Assembly: GCA_016286035.1 (NCBI GenBank)
Contig: JAEERY010000087.1
Location: 1 to 64,000, forward strand
Source: Lachnospiraceae bacterium
GTDB taxonomy: Bacteria > Bacillota > Clostridia > Lachnospirales > Lachnospiraceae
Length of the DNA: 64,000 bases
Direction of reading: 5' to 3'
The translations under genes and the position numbers were made by a program. Positions within the stretch are counted from its first letter, which is position 1; each line of letters starts with the position of its first letter. Shown here piece after piece: positions 1 through 8,155 of the stretch. The notes beneath the pieces were generated by a model. It was not told the origin of the DNA. It saw nothing but the letters and a program-made list of their open reading frames with translations, and searched no databases.

Positions 1-937
1 GCCTGGCTTTATACTCTATGTATTGAGAAAGCCTATAGAATGACCAGTTATGCAGGCTGTGATCGTTTTTGCGACTTGTTCTTGTCGTAGAGCGGATATT
101 GGAAAGACGCTCCAATTTTATGACTTTGACATCATGGGAGACCGCGGTCTTTATGATGTCATGGCTTATCTTGTGGTCGATATCTTTCATGATGCGTTGT
201 TCTTTGTTGTTGATGCGTTTTACTGCATCCGTATGTTTGGATCTCTGCAGTTTCTTGCGAAGATAACTATAATGACGGCGCATATATCTGTTCTTACGGC
301 CATTCCCGTAGAACCTGACGCTGCCATCAGAGATATAAGATACCGCGGGACATTTGATCCCAAGGTCAACGCCCATGATATTGCCCTCATCAGGATATTC
401 GGGTTCAGAAACTTCGTAGACGATCTGGGCAACTATCTTACTGCCTTTATATACGATACGCATGGTCCCTAACTTTGCATCAGCCAGTATCTGTTTTTGC
501 CTGTCTGTCAGGGATGTGCGTACAGATATGCGTTTTGACCTGCCATCTATGATAACAGGGAACTCGATGTGATCATCCCTGATCCTGAAATTCTGGTTAT
601 TGATATAGCAACAGGGCCGTCTTAGTACAGGGACGGATGGCTCCTTTTCACGAATGGCAGAACCTTGTTTTTCGAGTTTCTTATTTTGGTCAGAAACCTT
701 GCGGCAATCCTTCTCATATTTTCTGATGATGGACTTTGCATCACGGATGCATTGGTTTGTCAAAGCAGAGGGAAGGTTAGCAGCTACATCAGCAGTTGTA
801 TATCTGCTGATAGACTCAACATTTAGAGCAACAGAAACAAGACTGTTAACGGTCTTTATATACTCGTTCATAGTCAGAGTGATATAGTTCTTTTGCTCTT
901 TAGTTATGTGGAGTTTTATTGTTTCTGATAGCTGCAT
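1..937 (-). CDS. TnpB RNA-guided endonuclease, IS605 OrfB family (3' end cut by window)
   Basis: The reading frame is open from the ATG at 937 to base 1, giving 312 codons without a stop; the C-terminal zinc finger and the last RuvC aspartate are off the window. Visible landmarks are the RuvC-I motif GVDLGIK with Asp191, a Lys/Arg-rich helical stretch around residues 212-250, the RuvC-II segment KVIKLERLSNI with Glu276, and the WSFYRLSQYIEYKA segment that usually precedes the zinc finger. TnpB proteins are guide-RNA-dependent DNA nucleases encoded by IS200/IS605 elements and help keep the element in place. The start has GAGGTGA upstream at good spacing. Both catalytic residues that can be seen are intact, so the gene may be functional. 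Family assignment is firm; activity cannot be judged without the 3' end. Confidence 0.85.
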   Translation of the reverse strand, partial: MQLSETIKLHITKEQKNYITLTMNEYIKTVNSLVSVALNVESISRYTTADVAANLPSALTNQCIRDAKSIIRKYEKDCRKVSDQNKKLEKQGSAIREKEPSVPVLRRPCCYINNQNFRIRDDHIEFPVIIDGRSKRISVRTSLTDRQKQILADAKLGTMRIVYKGSKIVAQIVYEVSEPEYPDEGNIMGVDLGIKCPAVSYISDGSVRFYGNGRKNRYMRRHYSYLRKKLQRSKHTDAVKRINNKEQRIMKDIDHKISHDIIKTAVSHDVKVIKLERLSNIRSTTRTSRKNDHSLHNWSFYRLSQYIEYKAR

Positions 938-990
938 ATGTTTGTCACCTCAAACATATTATAGCAAACATACATTCGATTCGCAATATA

Positions 991-1045
991 AAGTGGGAAA
1001 GATCACGCTCTCATCCCACGGTTAAAACCGTGGGCTTTCCCGCTT
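991..1045. repeat. Composite subterminal hairpin at the IS200/IS605-type element end
   Basis: The inner perfect inverted repeat CCCACGGTT/AACCGTGGG lies at 1015-1034 with a two-base centre. Around it, 991-1001 (AAGTGGGAAAG) pairs with 1035-1045 (CTTTCCCGCTT) with one G-U pair. Such imperfect palindromes are the single-strand recognition structures at IS200/IS605 ends. Here it lies upstream of tnpB, the left-end position. Confidence 0.6.
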
Positions 1046-1059
1046 AATAATTGTTGTAA

Positions 1060-1500
1060 ATGGATCCGATCAGAGCATGCAAAAATACTGATATTAATAT
1101 CGAGATCCCGGAGAACAGAGATCCAGGTAAAGGACTTTATGGTGTTTATCGCGGAGACGGTATCACGGTCGTCATCGCAAAAGACGTTCCTTATGCATAC
1201 AACAGGGCTGACGGGATAACAGTTGATGATGAGATCGATAAAGAGTTCTGCGTGGCTACGGTTTATGACGGAGCCGAGCCTTTCTTTGCAAGAAGTGCCT
1301 CAATGGTAAGCGATACCCTGATAACTGATTATACATACAGGGATGATGAGAGTGTTCATGTGACCGATACGGAATACTATATTGACAGTGATACGATGTA
1401 TTATCATTACAGGGTGAAGGAGAACGGTGAAGAGGAGTACTTGGTATTAAAAAGAACCGATGAAGACCAGAATCAGGTATATATGTCGCTGATAAACTGA
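1060..1500 (+). CDS. Unknown protein, possibly 5'-truncated by the IS element
   Basis: The 146-residue product is acidic and rich in Asp, Tyr and Thr, with no signal peptide, membrane segment or recognised domain. It reads like the interior or C-terminal part of a secreted or lipoprotein domain. The ATG at 1060 is directly preceded by an in-frame TAA at 1057-1059 and has no Shine-Dalgarno sequence. The IS hairpin ends only about 15 bases upstream. A plausible reading is that the insertion removed the promoter, the ribosome site and an N-terminal export signal, leaving a remnant that may not be translated. It is followed 24 bases later by the alarmone synthetase gene. I do not recognise the family. 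Confidence 0.5.
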   Translation: MDPIRACKNTDINIEIPENRDPGKGLYGVYRGDGITVVIAKDVPYAYNRADGITVDDEIDKEFCVATVYDGAEPFFARSASMVSDTLITDYTYRDDESVHVTDTEYYIDSDTMYYHYRVKENGEEEYLVLKRTDEDQNQVYMSLIN

Positions 1501-1524
1501 CAACGGATTTTAGGGGAGCTGCTT

Positions 1525-2505
1525 ATGATTTCATTAAATGATTATTTATATAACGGAGATACGGTCGTAAAGATCCTTCATATTTATTCGCAGGATCTTA
1601 AAAAGCATGCGATAGATAAAAACAACGGAGTGGATCTTGCTCACAGTAACTGTTTACTTCAGATGATAGAACTTCTTGAACACAATGATTTCCTTACCGC
1701 CCAGTCTCAAAGGATCAGAGAGTTTTATAAATACCTGGCGGACAGGTATCCTTTTCTGGCCTTTACCTTTAAGGGGAGGATCAAATCACTTATACGTCTT
1801 GAAGAGAAGATAAACGGAAATATAGTAGAATATATCTATGATTATCACAGCCAGACGGGAGGATACCCTTCCGAATCTCAGATAAAGAACCGTATCAGCA
1901 GGATAAAGGATCTTATCGCGTACAGGATAGTGATATCACTGCCGCAGTGCCATCTTAATCCCGGCGATAACAGACGTGAAAGGGAACTGGGGTATCTGTA
2001 TGAGATAGCGAATGCTTTACCTGATTTTCTAGAAGAGAGAGGATTTGAACCTGAGATATCGGGAATAGAAGAACAGAGTACAACGATAGACGAACCGTAC
2101 AGGGCATATTACAGGGATTATATCGAAAAGCCCAGAGGATTCGGATATGAATCGCTTCATATATCCTTTTTTGACAATACCTCCCGCAGTAATATAGAGG
2201 TTCAGATAAGAACAAAAGAAATGGATGACAATGCGGAGATAGGTCCCGCAAACCATCTCGGATACGAGAAGCATCAGGAGAAGGAACGTGCCAGAAGGGA
2301 GACGATCCCGCTTGGGGAAAATCAGTATTTTGATGATGCGTACGAGAGAGGCATGATGCTCCAGCAGCTCGAACTTAGCAAGGTAAATGTAAATATGTTC
2401 GGAGCGATAGATAACAGCCTTGTTAATGACGGATGCGGATTGTACAGAGGAAGACTGATCCTTCCGTATGAACACCTTTCAAGATTTCAGAACGATCTGG
2501 TCTGA
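1525..2505 (+). CDS. RelA/SpoT-domain alarmone synthetase (single domain)
   Basis: This 326-residue protein carries a RelA_SpoT nucleotidyltransferase domain, which makes (p)ppGpp from ATP and GTP or GDP. Motifs in order are FKGRIKSLIRLEEKI (substrate-binding basic helix), DLIAYRIVI (the D-x-x-x-x-R core), GYESLHISFFD and EVQIRTKEM (the ExQIRT motif with the catalytic Glu). There is no HD hydrolase, TGS or ACT domain, so it is synthetase-only, but it is longer than the usual 210-260-residue small alarmone synthetases, with about 80 extra N-terminal and 60 extra C-terminal residues. The ATG at 1525 follows AGGGGAGC. A bulged terminator sits at 2554-2596, so it is probably expressed separately from the next gene. 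Family assignment is confident; the trigger is unknown. Confidence 0.85.
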   Translation: MISLNDYLYNGDTVVKILHIYSQDLKKHAIDKNNGVDLAHSNCLLQMIELLEHNDFLTAQSQRIREFYKYLADRYPFLAFTFKGRIKSLIRLEEKINGNIVEYIYDYHSQTGGYPSESQIKNRISRIKDLIAYRIVISLPQCHLNPGDNRRERELGYLYEIANALPDFLEERGFEPEISGIEEQSTTIDEPYRAYYRDYIEKPRGFGYESLHISFFDNTSRSNIEVQIRTKEMDDNAEIGPANHLGYEKHQEKERARRETIPLGENQYFDDAYERGMMLQQLELSKVNVNMFGAIDNSLVNDGCGLYRGRLILPYEHLSRFQNDLV

Positions 2506-2553
2506 AAAAGCATAAAAACACTGGCAGACAAAGGCCAAAATATGATAAGATAA

Positions 2554-2596
2554 ACAAAAGGCAAAGGCGCCGATACGGTTGCTTTTGTCTTTTTTT
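2554..2596 (+). terminator. Rho-independent terminator after the alarmone synthetase gene
   Basis: ACAAAAGGCAA at 2554-2564 pairs with TTGCTTTTGT at 2579-2588 with one bulged G, followed by CTTTTTTTG. Confidence 0.6.
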
Positions 2597-2629
2597 GTAT
2601 TGGAGGTTTTTAAAGGGAAGGAGGCTGTT

Positions 2630-5212
2630 ATGGCAGCATTTGACAGAATTCAATCCGGAATAGATCAGATGGATGACTGTTTTGATAACATCCGTCTGGG
2701 TGACAACGTGGTCTGGAGAGTCGATGATCTTAAACAGTTTAAGCTTTTTATGGAACCGTATGTAAAACAGGCCATAAAAGATAATAGGAATCTTATCTAT
2801 TTCAGGTTTGCTACACATGAGCCTTTGCTTAAAGAGCAGGAAGGCTTAAAGATCATAAATGTGGAACTCAATCACAGGTTTGAGAATTTTACGGTCAAGA
2901 TAAGAGAGCATATAACTCGTGAAGGAAGAGATGCGTTTTATGTATTTGACTGCCTTTCAGAGCTTCAGACGGCATGGGCTACGGATCTTATGATGGGTAA
3001 CTTCTTTCAGGTAACATGCCCTTATCTTTTTATACTTGATACCGTTGCATTCTTTCCTCTGATCAGGGGAAAGCATTCTTTTCAGGCAATAGCGAAAATA
3101 AGAGATACCACACAGCTGTTTCTGGATGTATATGCGGATAAGGAAAACGTATATGTACGTCCTGACAAGGTATGGAACCGCTATTCCGAGACAATGTATC
3201 TGCCTCATTTGTATGTACCTGACAGCGGGGAATTCAAGCCCATACTTGACGGTGTTATGGCAAGCCGCTTTTACCAGGTCCTCGGCGATAATGCATCTGC
3301 TTACGATCACGGAAACATGGACAGCTGGGACAGATTCTTTAACATGACCGAGATGATGTATGAGAACGGTTTAGATGTGACCGAAGCATGTCACAGAATG
3401 TGCAACATAATGATGTCAAGGGATGAGCGGTTAAGAAAGATGATCAAGGCTAACTTTAAGCCTCAGGATTATCTGGCAATAAGAAAACGCATGATCGGAA
3501 CCGGAATGATCGGCGGTAAAGCATGCGGAATGCTGCTTGCAAGAAAGATAATAGAAAACAGATGCCCTGATATATATGAGAAACTCGAACCGCATGACTC
3601 GTTTTACATAGGATCCGATGTGTTTTATTCATATATCGTTGAAAATCATTTCTGGGATCTGAGGATCAGGCAGCGAAGCAAAGAGGAGTACTTTACTCTT
3701 GCCGATGAGTTTGCAGATAAACTTCTTACCGGGAAGTTTTCACGTGAGATGGAAGAGCAGTTTGTCAAGCTTTTGGAGTATTACGGACAGGATCCGATAA
3801 TCGTCAGATCAAGTTCGATTTTGGAGGATGGATTCGGAAATGCCTTTGCAGGTAAATACGAATCGGTCTTTTGTTCTAACAGCGGAGATATGGATCAGCG
3901 TCTCGAAGAACTTGAAAATGCCGTTCGAACGGTCTATGCAAGTACTCTCAGCAGATCTGCTCTTGATTACAGGAGCAGGAGAGGATTACAGGAACGAGAT
4001 GAACAGATGGCTCTTTTGGTCATGAGAGTATCGGGTTCTTATTACGGAGAATACTACATGCCTTGTGTGGCCGGTGTCGGATATTCTTACAGTCCATACA
4101 GATTCATGGAAGAGCTCGATCCAAAGGCCGGAATGCTAAGGCTTGTAATGGGATTGGGAACATCTGCGGTGGATCGTACCGAAGGCTCATATCCCAGACT
4201 TGTGAGTCTTGATAAACCCAAAGCGACGACTGCAAGAAACTGTACTGAGAAACATCAGTATTCACAGAGAAAACTTGAACTGATGAACAGGACTTCAAGA
4301 AAGTTAGAACAGCTTGATCCCGATATAGTTAAGCCTTTGCTTCCGTATTTCATGAAGAGACTCCTGTTTGAACATGATTATGATACCGAGAGGATGTTTA
4401 AGGAAAGAGGTCAGTCAAGAAGCATTGAATTTGTCTCATGTCAGGGTATCGTCGAGAAAGAGGATCTCATGAGACAGATGAGAGAGATCCTAAGTGCCAT
4501 ACAGGAAGAGTATGAGTATCCGGTAGATACGGAATTTACGATCAATCTGTCTGAAAACGGTGATTATGTCATCAACCTTTTGCAATGCAGACCGCTTCAG
4601 GTCTATCAGGATGCAGAAAAGATGGATATGCCGAGTGATGTGGACAGTGAAAGCATTCTTTTTGAGTGCAAGGGTGCTTCAATGGGACTTTCAAGATTTG
4701 AAAAACTTGATCTGATAGTCTATATAGACCCTGTAAAATATTACAACATGCCGTATAAGGATAAATATAAAGTCGGACAGGCAGTTGGAAATATCAACTG
4801 GAAGATGAGAGACTTAAATAAGAAGATGCTTCTTATGACACCCGGAAGGATAGGAACATCTTCACCTGAACTCGGTGTCGCTGCTTTGTTCTCCGACATA
4901 AGCGAATATGAGGCTATATGTGAGATATCCGATTCCAGAGCAGGGTATAATCCGGAGCTTTCATACGGAAGCCATTTCTTCCAGGATCTGGTAGAGGCAG
5001 GGATCTTATACAATGCCATATTTGAGAATGAAAAAACGATAGTTTATAATCCTGATCTTCTTAACGGATTTGATAACGCCATCTGTGATGTTGATCCAAA
5101 GCTTTCAGAAGTGAAGGACATAGTAAAAGTCTGTGATGTATCTGATATAGATCTCAAACTGTGTAACGATATGAAGTCGGAAAAGATACTCTGCTTTATA
5201 GATAAACGCTAA
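2630..5212 (+). CDS. PEP/pyruvate-binding (PPDK N-terminal ATP-grasp) protein, orphan
   Basis: The 860-residue protein contains the nucleotide-binding domain of PEP synthase and pyruvate phosphate dikinase in its middle: GGKACGMLLARK near residue 295, VRSSSILEDGFGNAFAGKYE near 391, and INLLQCRPLQV near 650. Full-length enzymes continue with a swivelling phosphohistidine domain and a PEP-binding TIM barrel. Neither is visible, so the protein cannot run the full pyruvate/PEP reaction alone. The first 280 residues resemble KaiC/MEDS-like modules found in front of this domain (NLIYFRFATHEPLL). About 180 C-terminal residues are unassigned. An upstream in-frame ATG at 2579 lies inside the terminator hairpin; I prefer 2630, which has AAGGAGG five bases upstream. 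The substrate is unknown. Confidence 0.8.
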   Translation: MAAFDRIQSGIDQMDDCFDNIRLGDNVVWRVDDLKQFKLFMEPYVKQAIKDNRNLIYFRFATHEPLLKEQEGLKIINVELNHRFENFTVKIREHITREGRDAFYVFDCLSELQTAWATDLMMGNFFQVTCPYLFILDTVAFFPLIRGKHSFQAIAKIRDTTQLFLDVYADKENVYVRPDKVWNRYSETMYLPHLYVPDSGEFKPILDGVMASRFYQVLGDNASAYDHGNMDSWDRFFNMTEMMYENGLDVTEACHRMCNIMMSRDERLRKMIKANFKPQDYLAIRKRMIGTGMIGGKACGMLLARKIIENRCPDIYEKLEPHDSFYIGSDVFYSYIVENHFWDLRIRQRSKEEYFTLADEFADKLLTGKFSREMEEQFVKLLEYYGQDPIIVRSSSILEDGFGNAFAGKYESVFCSNSGDMDQRLEELENAVRTVYASTLSRSALDYRSRRGLQERDEQMALLVMRVSGSYYGEYYMPCVAGVGYSYSPYRFMEELDPKAGMLRLVMGLGTSAVDRTEGSYPRLVSLDKPKATTARNCTEKHQYSQRKLELMNRTSRKLEQLDPDIVKPLLPYFMKRLLFEHDYDTERMFKERGQSRSIEFVSCQGIVEKEDLMRQMREILSAIQEEYEYPVDTEFTINLSENGDYVINLLQCRPLQVYQDAEKMDMPSDVDSESILFECKGASMGLSRFEKLDLIVYIDPVKYYNMPYKDKYKVGQAVGNINWKMRDLNKKMLLMTPGRIGTSSPELGVAALFSDISEYEAICEISDSRAGYNPELSYGSHFFQDLVEAGILYNAIFENEKTIVYNPDLLNGFDNAICDVDPKLSEVKDIVKVCDVSDIDLKLCNDMKSEKILCFIDKR

Positions 5213-5245
5213 TAACAGGTAAATTACTTGGGAGGTTTAAGTCAC

Positions 5246-7189
5246 ATGAAAAACCATATGATACAGGTTGCTGCGGTTGTACCGAAAATAAAGGTAGGGG
5301 ATGTAACATACAATACAGATCAGATGATAGGATCGATTAGAGAGCTTACCGACAGCGGTGTGATCGTATTTCCTGAATTATCTGTCACCGGATATACCTG
5401 TGCTGATCTGTTCTTAAGCGATCTTGTCTTACAGGCTTCAGAGGCTGCTTTGCTAAGGATCGCGAAAGAAACAAAAGACAGTGAGAATGTTGTGATCGTA
5501 GGCCTACCTGTAAGATTTGAAAACAATATTTACAATTGTGCTGCGGTCTTATCATGCGGAGAGGTAAAGGCGATAATCCCCAAGACATTCATCCCCAATT
5601 ATTCCGAGTTTTATGAATGCAGATGGTTTGCATCCGGGCGTGATATAAAAGGGAAAACGGTATTTATCGATAAATATGAAGTGCCGTTCGGTACCGATAT
5701 CCTTGTGCAGGATGTTTTATCTGAGGCTGTTATCGGAGTGGAACTGTGCGAAGATCTGTGGATACCCGACAAGCCCAGTACGCATGCCGTACTTGCGGGA
5801 GCCAACATCATAGCAAATCTGTCTGCTTCGGATGAACTTATCGGCAAGCAGGAGTATCGTACACAGCTTGTAACGCAACAGAGCGGTTCTTGCTGCTGCG
5901 CATATATATATGTTTCATCGGGTACATATGAGAGCAGTACGGACATGGTCTTTTCAGGGAACTCCATACTAGCCCAGAACGGAAGGATTCTTGGTGAATC
6001 GATCTTCCCCGAATATCCGCATGTTCAAAAGGCTCTGGTAGATATAGGAAGCCTGATGCATGACAGGATAAGACAGAATACATTTGAGAATTCCCGAACA
6101 TCATCTTATCGAAGGATAGATGTGAAGATCCACACACTGGGAGAAGTTCAAATCGGTACTGACGAGATGGCAGAAGTTTTAAAAATATATGATTATCCGA
6201 TAGCGAGAAATCCTTTTGTTCCCGCTGATGATGAAACAAGAAACGAAAGATGCAAAAGAATACTTAAGATCCAGGCTAACGGACTTGCTACACGTGTCAG
6301 AGCAACCGGTATCAGAAATCTTGTGATAGGGATATCAGGAGGGCTTGATTCTACGCTTGCTCTTATAGTATGCCATGAGGCAAAGAAGCTAATAAAGGAT
6401 ATAAGGATAATCGCATACACCATGCCCAGTCATGGCAATACATCGAAACTGACTTATGATAATGCAAACCATCTTATGGATCTGCTGGCTGATGAGATTC
6501 ATGAGGTTCCTATCGCAGAGAGCGTAAAGGAACATCTTTGCGCACTGGGACATGAGGAGACATACCAGGGTGAGGGTGATGTTACATATGAGAACGCTCA
6601 GGCTAGAATGAGAACGTATATATTAATGGATGCAGCAAATATGAAGAATGCGCTGGTGGTTGGTACCGGTGATCTTTCTGAGCTTGCACTTGGATGGTGT
6701 ACGTATAACGGAGATCATATGTCTATGTATGCAGTGAATTCATCGGTTCCCAAAACACTGGTGAGATTCATATGCAGTTCATATGCCCATATGTGCGGTA
6801 ATGAAGAACTAAAGAATGTTTTGTTATCAATCTGTGACACACCAATAACTCCCGAACTGACACCTTCAGATAATGGGCAGATCGCGCAGATGACGGAAGA
6901 GAAGATAGGAAAATATGATCTGAATGACTTTTTCCTTTATTATACGCTCCGTTACGGTTTTGAACCTTCAAGGTCGGCTGCATATGCCATGAAGGCATAC
7001 CCGGAACTTGATAAAAGTAAGATAAAGGAAGCTGCAGTAAAGTTCTTTAAAAGATTCTTTTCACAGCAGTTTAAGAGAAGCTGTCTGCCAGACGGACCTA
7101 AAGTCGGATCGGTTACACTTTCTCCAAGAGGAGACTGGAGGATGCCGAGTGATGCATCAGTAGCTCTCTGGCTGGAAGATCTTATGTAG
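5246..7189 (+). CDS. nadE: Glutamine-dependent NAD+ synthetase
   Basis: This 647-residue enzyme converts deamido-NAD to NAD using ammonia released from glutamine. The N-terminal nitrilase-type amidase shows the Glu-Lys-Cys triad at E44 (VFPELSVTGY), K113 (IPKTFIPNYSEFYE) and C168 (GVELCEDLW). The C-terminal synthetase has the pyrophosphate-binding loop GISGGLDSTLAL near residue 361 and GTGDLSELALGWCTYNGDH later. Length matches the large NadE type. The ATG at 5246 follows GGGAGG; an upstream TTG at 5228 overlaps that site and is rejected. It lies 33 bases after the PPDK-like gene and may be cotranscribed with it. All catalytic positions that I can check are present. Confidence 0.95.
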   Translation: MKNHMIQVAAVVPKIKVGDVTYNTDQMIGSIRELTDSGVIVFPELSVTGYTCADLFLSDLVLQASEAALLRIAKETKDSENVVIVGLPVRFENNIYNCAAVLSCGEVKAIIPKTFIPNYSEFYECRWFASGRDIKGKTVFIDKYEVPFGTDILVQDVLSEAVIGVELCEDLWIPDKPSTHAVLAGANIIANLSASDELIGKQEYRTQLVTQQSGSCCCAYIYVSSGTYESSTDMVFSGNSILAQNGRILGESIFPEYPHVQKALVDIGSLMHDRIRQNTFENSRTSSYRRIDVKIHTLGEVQIGTDEMAEVLKIYDYPIARNPFVPADDETRNERCKRILKIQANGLATRVRATGIRNLVIGISGGLDSTLALIVCHEAKKLIKDIRIIAYTMPSHGNTSKLTYDNANHLMDLLADEIHEVPIAESVKEHLCALGHEETYQGEGDVTYENAQARMRTYILMDAANMKNALVVGTGDLSELALGWCTYNGDHMSMYAVNSSVPKTLVRFICSSYAHMCGNEELKNVLLSICDTPITPELTPSDNGQIAQMTEEKIGKYDLNDFFLYYTLRYGFEPSRSAAYAMKAYPELDKSKIKEAAVKFFKRFFSQQFKRSCLPDGPKVGSVTLSPRGDWRMPSDASVALWLEDLM

Positions 7190-7235
7190 TATTGCGATTT
7201 GTTTTTCACAAACTGGTGTTTCGCTTTACAAATCA

Positions 7236-7260
7236 GCCGAGCCTTACAATTCGGCCTTTA
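7236..7260 (+). terminator. Weak hairpin after nadE, possible terminator
   Basis: GCCGA at 7236-7240 pairs with TCGGC at 7251-7255, followed by CTTTATTG. The stem is short and the T-tract poor, so this is tentative. Confidence 0.3.
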
Positions 7261-7361
7261 TTGGGGGTTGAATCTCGCTTTACAAAAATTGGCAAGATGA
7301 GAAAAACAGCATAAGTTTCATGGATTACAAGAAAGATTTATTGAAATTCGATAAATTATTA

Positions 7362-7390
7362 TTGACACAACTGCTTTGTGGTGATATAAC
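7362..7390 (+). promoter_or_regulatory. Sigma-A-type promoter for the DUF2975 operon
   Basis: TTGACA at 7362-7367 and TATAAC at 7385-7390 are separated by 17 bases and lie 46 bases before the start codon. Confidence 0.75.
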
Positions 7391-7435
7391 ATAACCATAA
7401 AGCAGTTTTTGTTTGATAAGAAGGAGATATTTTTT

Positions 7436-7915
7436 ATGAGATCGGATGCACTGGCAAAATGGCTTAAGGTGATAATAATAGGAGTCGGGATCTGCGGACT
7501 GCTCACATATATGGTTATACTTCCGAGATTCGGTCTGTATCTTGTTGATCAGAACTCGATGCTTGAGAAAAATCTCTCACCCTGGATGGTGCTTTTGTGG
7601 CTTAGTGCGGTTCCATGTTATGCCGTTTTGTTCCTTGGATGGAAGGTGGCAAATAATATCGGAAAAGACGAATCATTCTGTAAAGAGAATGCAACCTATC
7701 TTAAATGGGTAGCATATCTGGCGCTCGGAGATTCGGTGTTTATCTTTGTGGCACATGTGATCTTTTTGATGCTTGATATGTCGGCAGCAGTCGTGATGTT
7801 AGTTATAATCGTGATCGTATTTATAGGTATCGCAATATCGATATGTGCGGCAGCCCTTTCACATCTGGTTATGAAAGCGGCCGAGATCAAAGAAGAGAAC
7901 GATCTTACTATCTAA
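7436..7915 (+). CDS. DUF2975 membrane protein
   Basis: The 159-residue protein has four hydrophobic segments (about residues 10-32, 46-68, 88-112 and 116-143) and the layout of the DUF2975 family, including the conserved stretch GKDESFCKENATYLKW between segments 2 and 3. The family is widespread in Firmicutes, almost always next to a small Xre-type regulator, as here. The function is not established; a role as membrane partner of that regulator is inference from this pairing. The ATG at 7436 has AAGGAG at good distance and a clear promoter upstream. It starts a three-gene operon. Confidence 0.85.
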   Translation: MRSDALAKWLKVIIIGVGICGLLTYMVILPRFGLYLVDQNSMLEKNLSPWMVLLWLSAVPCYAVLFLGWKVANNIGKDESFCKENATYLKWVAYLALGDSVFIFVAHVIFLMLDMSAAVVMLVIIVIVFIGIAISICAAALSHLVMKAAEIKEENDLTI

Positions 7916-7930
7916 GAAGGAGTGAATCAT

Positions 7931-8155
7931 ATGGGCCATCTGGTTTTTAATATAGACGTAATGTTAGCGAAACGAAAAATGAGTGTGACACAGCTTTCCA
8001 ACGAACTTGGACTTACCCTGGCAAATGTATCCATCCTAAAGAACGGAAAGGCAAAAGCAGTCAAGGTAAGTACGATAGAAGAACTGTGCAGGATCTTGAA
8101 GTGTCAGCCTGGGGATCTTATGGAATATGTGGAGGATGATAATAATGAACAATGA
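7931..8155 (+). CDS. Small Xre/Cro-type transcriptional regulator (YozG-like)
   Basis: At 74 residues this is essentially one Cro/C1 helix-turn-helix domain. The recognition region is MSVTQLSNELGLTLANVSIL followed by KNGKAKAVKVSTIEELCRIL, and the CQPGDLMEY end is typical of the YozG-like group. It would bind DNA as a dimer. The ATG at 7931 follows AGAAGGAG; a GTG at 7922 lies inside that site and is less likely. The gene overlaps the start of the next by 11 bases, so the three genes 7436-9614 should be translated as a unit. Autoregulation of the promoter at 7362 is a reasonable inference but no operator was identified. Confidence 0.88.
   Translation: MGHLVFNIDVMLAKRKMSVTQLSNELGLTLANVSILKNGKAKAVKVSTIEELCRILKCQPGDLMEYVEDDNNEQ

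Larger units (their letters stand above)
1..1046 (-). mobile_element. IS200/IS605-type element, tnpB end (partial)
   Basis: The stretch holds the 5' two thirds or more of a TnpB gene reading leftwards out of the window, preceded by a subterminal hairpin at 991-1045. No TnpA transposase lies between the hairpin and tnpB, so this looks like a tnpB-only (IS1341-like) copy, or one whose tnpA is elsewhere. The distal end, where the guide RNA of such elements lies, is outside the window. The inner boundary near 1046 is estimated from the end of the hairpin; no target duplication is expected for this family. Confidence 0.7.

Noticed and set aside
2579..2629. Start of the PPDK-like protein at 2579
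   Set aside because: The ATG lies in the terminator of the previous gene; 2630 has a strong ribosome site.
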